Virus record (IMG/VR): IMGVR_UViG_3300035182_000755
Span: 1-33,232 of that record
Length of the DNA stretch: 33,232 nt
From: a virus
Strand: one strand, 5' to 3'
Part shown: positions 29,742 to 33,232 of the stretch, piece after piece
Position numbering within the stretch: position 1 is the stretch's first letter
Layout of the letters: each line of letters begins with the position of its first letter
Translations under genes and position numbers: made by a program
The notes under the pieces: model-generated
The model's database searches: none
The model's input: the letters and a program-made list of their open reading frames with translations, nothing else
What the model was told of the DNA's origin: nothing

Positions 29742-30710
29742 TCAGTACGTCGCCTGCGTGTTGACCAGCGTGGCCGTGATCGGCGATGCAGCCGCGCCGC
29801 GATAGGCGGTGCCTACAAGCTCGACTTTCGCCGAGCCGCCGGCCGGGTCCGCGTCGGGCATGTCGCACAGGAAAGCGACCGACCCGGCGGCGAGCTTGAG
29901 CGAGTCGGCGCCCTTCGTGAAGGCCACCTCTGCCGACCCGTACAGCGGCGTCGTCTGGATAGACGTGCCGGTCGGCGAGCCGGTCACGACGTTCTTCCAA
30001 AGCGCCATGTCGTCGGGGAGCACCGTAAGGCTCAGCTCGACCGAGCAGCCGCCTTCCTGGACGTCATCCGCCTCGATGGTGCCGCTCTTGAAGACAGCCT
30101 CCGCGCTGCGCTTGATCGTGATCTTGCCGCCAACGATGGCAGCGACCGCCGGAGTGCCGGAGTCTACGGCGTACTTGAATGTCCCGCCTACGGGAACGTA
30201 GTAGTTCGCGGTGTCGGACTCGTCGACGGCCGGGGTAAAGGTCGAAGGCACTGACCACACGCCGGCGACCGTCGTGACCTTGAGGTCGAGCGGCTTGTTC
30301 TCTTCCCAACTGATCTCGAGCTCGTCGACCTTGGCATCGCGCAGAGCGTGCAGGGAGCCGTCGCCCTTCTTTTCGAAGAGTGACAGGTACGGCGTCGAGC
30401 TCCCCAGAGTGATCGTGTGCGTGTACGGGCCCGTGCCGGTGACCACATCGCTGCCGAGCGCCCCGAGCAGGTAGAGGCCGATGGCCTTCTGCCATACGCG
30501 CGTCTCAACCTGCGCTCCAGCCTCGATCTTGTCGCGGTAGGCGCCGGCAGGGCTCAGGTAGGCGCTCGTGATCGGGTCGGCCTCCTGGCTGATATCGACC
30601 TTGATGCCGCCGCCAGTCAGGCCGTGGGCGAACGTCGGGTTCGCGGCCAGCGCACCCTTGCCCGACTGCCTGGCGACGCCGAAAACGTCTTTCCCAACCT
30701 GCAGACCCAT
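29742..30710 (-). CDS. Major tail (tube) protein
   Basis: A 322-residue protein that should form the stacked hexamer rings of the tail tube. It shows the layout of actinophage and Gram-positive siphovirus tail tube proteins: an N-terminal 'VGKDVFGVARQSGKGALAANPTFAHGLTGGGIKVD', a central 'LGSSTPYLSLFEKKGDGSLHALRDAKVDELEISWEENKPLDLKVTTVAG' region and a C-terminal 'VAFTKGADSLKLAAGS' Ig-like part. Beta-rich throughout. It lies between the terminator/adaptor genes and the tail chaperone as expected. AGGAGTAGGCC precedes ATG 30710. Confidence 0.88.
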   Translation of the reverse strand: MGLQVGKDVFGVARQSGKGALAANPTFAHGLTGGGIKVDISQEADPITSAYLSPAGAYRDKIEAGAQVETRVWQKAIGLYLLGALGSDVVTGTGPYTHTITLGSSTPYLSLFEKKGDGSLHALRDAKVDELEISWEENKPLDLKVTTVAGVWSVPSTFTPAVDESDTANYYVPVGGTFKYAVDSGTPAVAAIVGGKITIKRSAEAVFKSGTIEADDVQEGGCSVELSLTVLPDDMALWKNVVTGSPTGTSIQTTPLYGSAEVAFTKGADSLKLAAGSVAFLCDMPDADPAGGSAKVELVGTAYRGAAASPITATLVNTQATY

Positions 30711-30713
30711 GGC

Positions 30714-30902
30714 CTACTCCTTCTCGTCCGGCGCGGCGACGGAGGCGGCGCCGATTGTCACAAGGTGCTCGAACAGTTCGCATTCTCCGGGCGTTCCCGG
30801 CAGGTGGTCTCCGGGCTCGTAGTCGGCTTCGATGCGGCCGCCGGCAAGGGGCGGAGCAAAGTCGACGTGCAGCGGCTCGGACAGCTCGTAGCGTGTGCTC
30901 AT
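30714..30902 (-). CDS. Small hypothetical protein in head-tail region
   Basis: A 62-residue, acidic, Pro-rich protein ('ELSEPLHVDFAPPLAGGRIEADYEPGDH'). An AGGAGG site precedes ATG 30902. Position between the tail terminator candidate and major tail protein is typical for small accessory genes of siphoviruses. No fold or function recognised. Confidence 0.7.
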   Translation of the reverse strand: MSTRYELSEPLHVDFAPPLAGGRIEADYEPGDHLPGTPGECELFEHLVTIGAASVAAPDEKE

Positions 30903-30923
30903 GGTCTTATCCTCCTGCGCGCG

Positions 30924-31364
30924 TCACCCGCGCACGACGGAGCCCTCGCAGGTGACGGTGACCACCACGAGGTACTGCCGCGTGGTTTCGTCGGGCAGCG
31001 CTTCGCTACCCTCGATCGCAGACACATAGGCGTTGTCACAGATTCCCCCGAGCGTCGGGTCGGCGGACACGGCGTCTTCTACGTCACCCGCCAGATCGAG
31101 CGCTCCGGACTGCACCTCTAGAAAGTCATCTGTCGAGCGCGAGCAGATCGTGCGCACGTTGATATCAACTTCTTCCCCGCGCTGGCCGCCGCCGGAGGTT
31201 TGGCGCACGACGCGCACGTCAAAGGCGCCGCCGACGTATACGTGGTCTTCATCGAGGCCGCCGACGGGGTATCCGATATCGCAGCGGACTCCGGGCGGCA
31301 GCAGGGCCGTGACCGCCTCCTGCAGCGCCCGCTGAATCTGTGGTGCTAGGGTGCGGAAGCCCAT
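30924..31364 (-). CDS. Tail terminator / head-tail joining protein (candidate)
   Basis: A 146-residue alpha/beta protein with 'LAPQIQRALQEAVTALLPPGVRCDIGYP' and 'FDVRVVRQTSGGGQRGEEVDINVRTICSRSTDDFLEVQSGALDLAGDVEDAV', then 'TTRQYLVVVTVTCEGSVV'. The helix, strand, helix plan with a terminal strand resembles gpU-like tail terminators of actinobacterial phages. It lies between connector and major tail protein, the usual place. A role in capping the tail tube before head joining is inferred from that. Confidence 0.75.
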   Translation of the reverse strand: MGFRTLAPQIQRALQEAVTALLPPGVRCDIGYPVGGLDEDHVYVGGAFDVRVVRQTSGGGQRGEEVDINVRTICSRSTDDFLEVQSGALDLAGDVEDAVSADPTLGGICDNAYVSAIEGSEALPDETTRQYLVVVTVTCEGSVVRG

Positions 31365-31368
31365 GACG

Positions 31369-32229
31369 TCAGCCGATCAGCGGCGGCCGGCGCCCGAACG
31401 CTCCGGGAGCGGCCACAGCGTCAACCTCGGGAATGCCGGTCGAGCCCGTCTTGTCGGCGATTGAGAGCCGGAAGGTGCCGATGTCAGTAGACTCGGCGGT
31501 GGCCCTGGATCCGAGCGTCTTGCGAACGAGGTAGTCCTTCGCCAGCAGCATCACGGCTTGTCGCACCGGTTCGGGCGGATAGTCGAGGCCGTGCTCGTAG
31601 TAGAGCTCGATGACCGCCCCGTCATCCCACAGAAAGCCGGCCGGGCGGTCAATCGCGCCCCACTCCCGCGGCGTCAGCGCGGCGAGATCGGAGGCCGTGA
31701 GCGCGGCTCCGGCCACCGTTGCAGAGATGACGCGGCGCACGGCGTTGTGCGGTACGCGGATGCGTTGCTGACCGTTTCCGATGAGGACGACGCGCGCGCC
31801 GCGTGGCACATAGGCGAGGTTCGCGACCGCCTCGAAGCGCTGCTCTGCCGCGGTGCGCGCGGCGCGCACGGCGGCGGATGAGTACTTGGCCACGTCGGAC
31901 AGAGATGCGTCGGAGGCGCGCAGTTCGGCGACCTCGAACAGGTAGCCGCCGGCGACTTCGAGAGCCGCCGGCCATGCCATTTGTCCCGCCGCGGTGGTGC
32001 CCGTCCATGTGAGCGAGTAGACGTCGAGCGCAGTCAAGAGATCGGCCGGCACGTCCGCGGTGATGGTCCCGGCCGATGGCACCGGCGTGCCGTCGTAGGT
32101 GACCGCGGCGCCGGCTCCGTCCTTGATAGACAGAGCAGGATCGGTCACGGTGACGGGGTTGCCGTCGTCGTCGTTAGCGGCGACGCTCAGGCGGTAGGCC
32201 CCGGTCGTGACTTTGCGCAGTCGTTCCAC
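31369..32229 (-). CDS. Head-tail connector (adaptor) with N-terminal beta domain
   Basis: A 286-residue protein. Residues 110-286 fit the helical connector family (gp6-like): 'LSDVAKYSSAAVRAARTAAEQRFEAVANLAYVPRGARVVLIG', 'ELYYEHGLDYPPEPVRQAVMLLAKDYLVRKTLGSRA'. The first 100 residues form an additional beta-rich part ('YRLSVAANDDDGNPVTVTDPALSIKDG...TPVPSAGTITADVPADLL') that looks like an Ig-type domain, not found in the shortest connectors. GTG 32229 follows the small gene's stop by one base. It should bind below the portal. Confidence 0.82.
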   Translation of the reverse strand: MERLRKVTTGAYRLSVAANDDDGNPVTVTDPALSIKDGAGAAVTYDGTPVPSAGTITADVPADLLTALDVYSLTWTGTTAAGQMAWPAALEVAGGYLFEVAELRASDASLSDVAKYSSAAVRAARTAAEQRFEAVANLAYVPRGARVVLIGNGQQRIRVPHNAVRRVISATVAGAALTASDLAALTPREWGAIDRPAGFLWDDGAVIELYYEHGLDYPPEPVRQAVMLLAKDYLVRKTLGSRATAESTDIGTFRLSIADKTGSTGIPEVDAVAAPGAFGRRPPLIG

Positions 32230-32230
32230 G

Positions 32231-32425
32231 TCACTTGCGCTTCGCGCCTGTGGCAGCGCTAGGCCCCGCCGCTACGCGCTCCGCGTAGCCGCGCTCTTCG
32301 AGCAGCGCTGCGGCGTCTTCCGGAACGTCGTCCTCTGTGCCGGCGTCCCCAACGTAGACGCGGATATCCTCGGGGTCGGAGGCGATCTCGATGCCCTGGC
32401 CCGTCGTGTAGCGTACTCGCGCCAT
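32231..32425 (-). CDS. Small protein between capsid and connector
   Basis: A 64-residue protein ('MARVRYTTGQGIEIASDPEDIRVYVG...EERGYAERV', ending in GAKRK). This form occurs in many siphoviruses between capsid and connector as a small hypothetical protein. AGGAGAG precedes ATG 32425; GTG 32431 is a less likely start. It is the first gene after the terminator and the third copy of the 23-bp repeat, so it may start a new transcript. Confidence 0.78.
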   Translation of the reverse strand: MARVRYTTGQGIEIASDPEDIRVYVGDAGTEDDVPEDAAALLEERGYAERVAAGPSAATGAKRK

Positions 32426-32465
32426 GGTCACTCTCCTGTTTCAGCGGGTCGCTTCTCTTCGGCCC

Positions 32466-32488
32466 CCATATTGCCGGGCGTGTCACCC
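32466..32488 (-). repeat. 23-bp junction repeat, copy 3 (capsid/connector)
   Basis: Identical to 1567-1589 and 3100-3122. It lies in noncoding sequence just after the terminator hairpin (32495-32534) and 41 bases before the start of the next gene. The sequence after it resembles the start region of the protease gene (CCGAAGAG.AG.GAC, then TGAA.CA), so it may be a copied junction. Confidence 0.85.
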
Positions 32489-32494
32489 AAAGAC

Positions 32495-32534
32495 AGAAAG
32501 GGCCGCCGGAACCTGGGCTCCGGCGGCCCTTTCT
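32495..32534 (-). terminator. Strong terminator after the major capsid gene
   Basis: A perfect 16-bp stem (agaaagggccgccgga / tccggcggccctttct) with an 8-base loop, flanked by A and T tracts on both sides so it could work in both directions. It begins 15 bases after the capsid stop. Such a site is common after capsid genes and would reduce or reset transcription before the connector and tail genes. Confidence 0.92.
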
Positions 32535-32549
32535 GCGCGGCGCTACTGG

Positions 32550-33232
32550 TTAGGCGTTGTTGCTCTTAAGGAGTACGGCCGCCTGGTGGTCCCAGGCGCA
32601 GCCGCCGAGGCGGGCGAGCGAGTAGAAACGAATCTTCGGCGTTGCCGTGTACGGGTCGCGGAGAATCGTCGTGTTCCTGTGGATGCCCACGGCATAGGCC
32701 GCGCCGATGTTGGCGAAGGCGACCGGGTAGTTCGCAGCGCCGATCGCGGGAGCCGAATCGGTCTCGACGACGGGCTTGCCGAGGATTCTGTACTCGCCGG
32801 TGTTCGGGTCCTGCGTAGCGAGCGGCACGGTGCTCGACGCAGCCGGATGGCTAAAGGCCGCGACCACAGACAGCGTGGCACCGCTCATGAGCCACACGGC
32901 GTCACGGCGGTACTTCATCGGCAGCGCGAACTGCACCGTCAAGAAGTTGGTGTTGGCGAGCGCGCCGGCCACGCCGGAGAGCTTGGTCGTGTAGCTTGCG
33001 GTCTCCGCGAAGAGGCCCTTGATCTTGGTTGCGCCGTCGCCGGCCACGGCGTCGGCTCCGGCCTGCTCCTGGATGTCCTCGTACATCCACTGCACGAGCA
33101 TGTTCTCGAGGTTCGGCACGGCGTCGAGCGCGAGCTGCGTCGCGCGCTGGTCCGAGTAGTAGTCATAGCAGGTGAGCGTCGGGCCCGTGAAGGTCGGCGC
33201 GTTCTGCTCGACGCGGGCATCGGTCTCCGCCG
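32550..33232 (-). CDS. Major capsid protein, HK97 fold (C-terminal part, joins 1-694)
   Basis: The rest of the major capsid gene, joined to 1-694 through the circular overlap. It carries the HK97 A-domain and P-domain patterns: 'LENMLVQWMYEDIQEQAGADAVAGDG', 'GATLSVVAAFSHPAAS', 'YRILGKPVVETDSAPAIG', and the final 'TPKIRFYSLARLGGCAWDHQAAVLLK'. The stop at 32550 lies 15 bases before the terminator hairpin. Base 33105 differs from base 77 (GAG versus GAA, both Glu), so two variants may have been present in the sample. Confidence 0.93.
   Translation of the reverse strand, partial: AETDARVEQNAPTFTGPTLTCYDYYSDQRATQLALDAVPNLENMLVQWMYEDIQEQAGADAVAGDGATKIKGLFAETASYTTKLSGVAGALANTNFLTVQFALPMKYRRDAVWLMSGATLSVVAAFSHPAASSTVPLATQDPNTGEYRILGKPVVETDSAPAIGAANYPVAFANIGAAYAVGIHRNTTILRDPYTATPKIRFYSLARLGGCAWDHQAAVLLKSNNA
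33029..33232. repeat. Terminal direct overlap (right copy)
   Basis: Matches 1-204 except for base 33105 (C here, T at 77). Together they show the assembly closes to a circle of about 33,028 bp. Confidence 0.93.

Noticed and set aside
30923-30929. Another GGGTGAC site as copy of the junction repeat
   Set aside because: Only seven bases match, and they arise from a Gly codon plus TGA stop; the rest of the repeat is absent.

Overview
This window is a complete genome of a small tailed phage with a long non-contractile tail (siphovirus-like). It was assembled as a circle and cut open inside the major capsid gene. The first 204 bases recur as the last 204 bases (1-204 = 33029-33232) with one mismatch (77 T versus 33105 C, silent in the capsid gene), so the unique genome is about 33,028 bp. 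Base composition is clearly GC-rich by eye (not computed). GTG starts are common and many genes have strong AGGAGG-type ribosome sites. Together with a P27-type small terminase, a ReqiPepy6 Gp37-like tail protein, Trp-repeat tail proteins and a CHAP endolysin, this suggests a high-GC host, perhaps an actinobacterium. That assignment is an inference. No ribosomal, metabolic or other bacterial gene is present.

Every gene I accept lies on the minus strand, so the genome reads from high to low coordinates. (a) Packaging and head, 5402 down to 1 and then 33232 down to 32550: zinc-finger protein, small and large terminase, portal, ClpP-like protease, HK97-type capsid. A strong hairpin terminator follows the capsid gene. 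(b) Connector and tail, 32425 to 22296: small connector-region protein, connector, tail-terminator candidate, major tail protein, tail chaperone with a candidate -1 frameshift, a gp10-like protein, tape measure, two proteins carrying hexapeptide-type beta-helix repeats, a Gp37-like tail protein and further tail-tip proteins. (c) A mixed tail and lysis stretch, 22299 to 13852: XhlA-like membrane protein, HTH/zinc protein, HNH nuclease, CHAP endolysin, several repeat-built tail proteins, membrane-anchored transglycosylase-like protein, a DNA methyltransferase with DPPY motif, and a holin, ending at a terminator. (d) A short unit at 13697-12368 behind a near-consensus promoter: a 59-residue protein and a C5-cytosine methyltransferase. 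(e) An early operon, 12327 to 5523: HTH protein, small membrane proteins, RecE-like nuclease, OB-fold-like partner, replication-initiator-like protein, RusA resolvase, MT-A70 methylase and several small unknowns, nearly all joined by ATGA or GTGA overlaps.

The parts fit together as follows. The early operon supplies recombination and DNA-processing functions but no polymerase, primase or helicase that I can see, so replication probably depends on the host. Three methyltransferases of different classes could protect the phage DNA from host restriction. No integrase, partition gene or clear repressor is visible, so a lytic life style is more likely, although the HTH protein and an inverted-repeat promoter next to it leave room for regulation.

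The most interesting observations are an identical 23-bp repeat at three head-module gene junctions, the pair of beta-helix tail proteins, the 23-residue tandem-repeat tail protein, the candidate frameshift with an unusually placed gp10-like gene, and the three-methyltransferase set.
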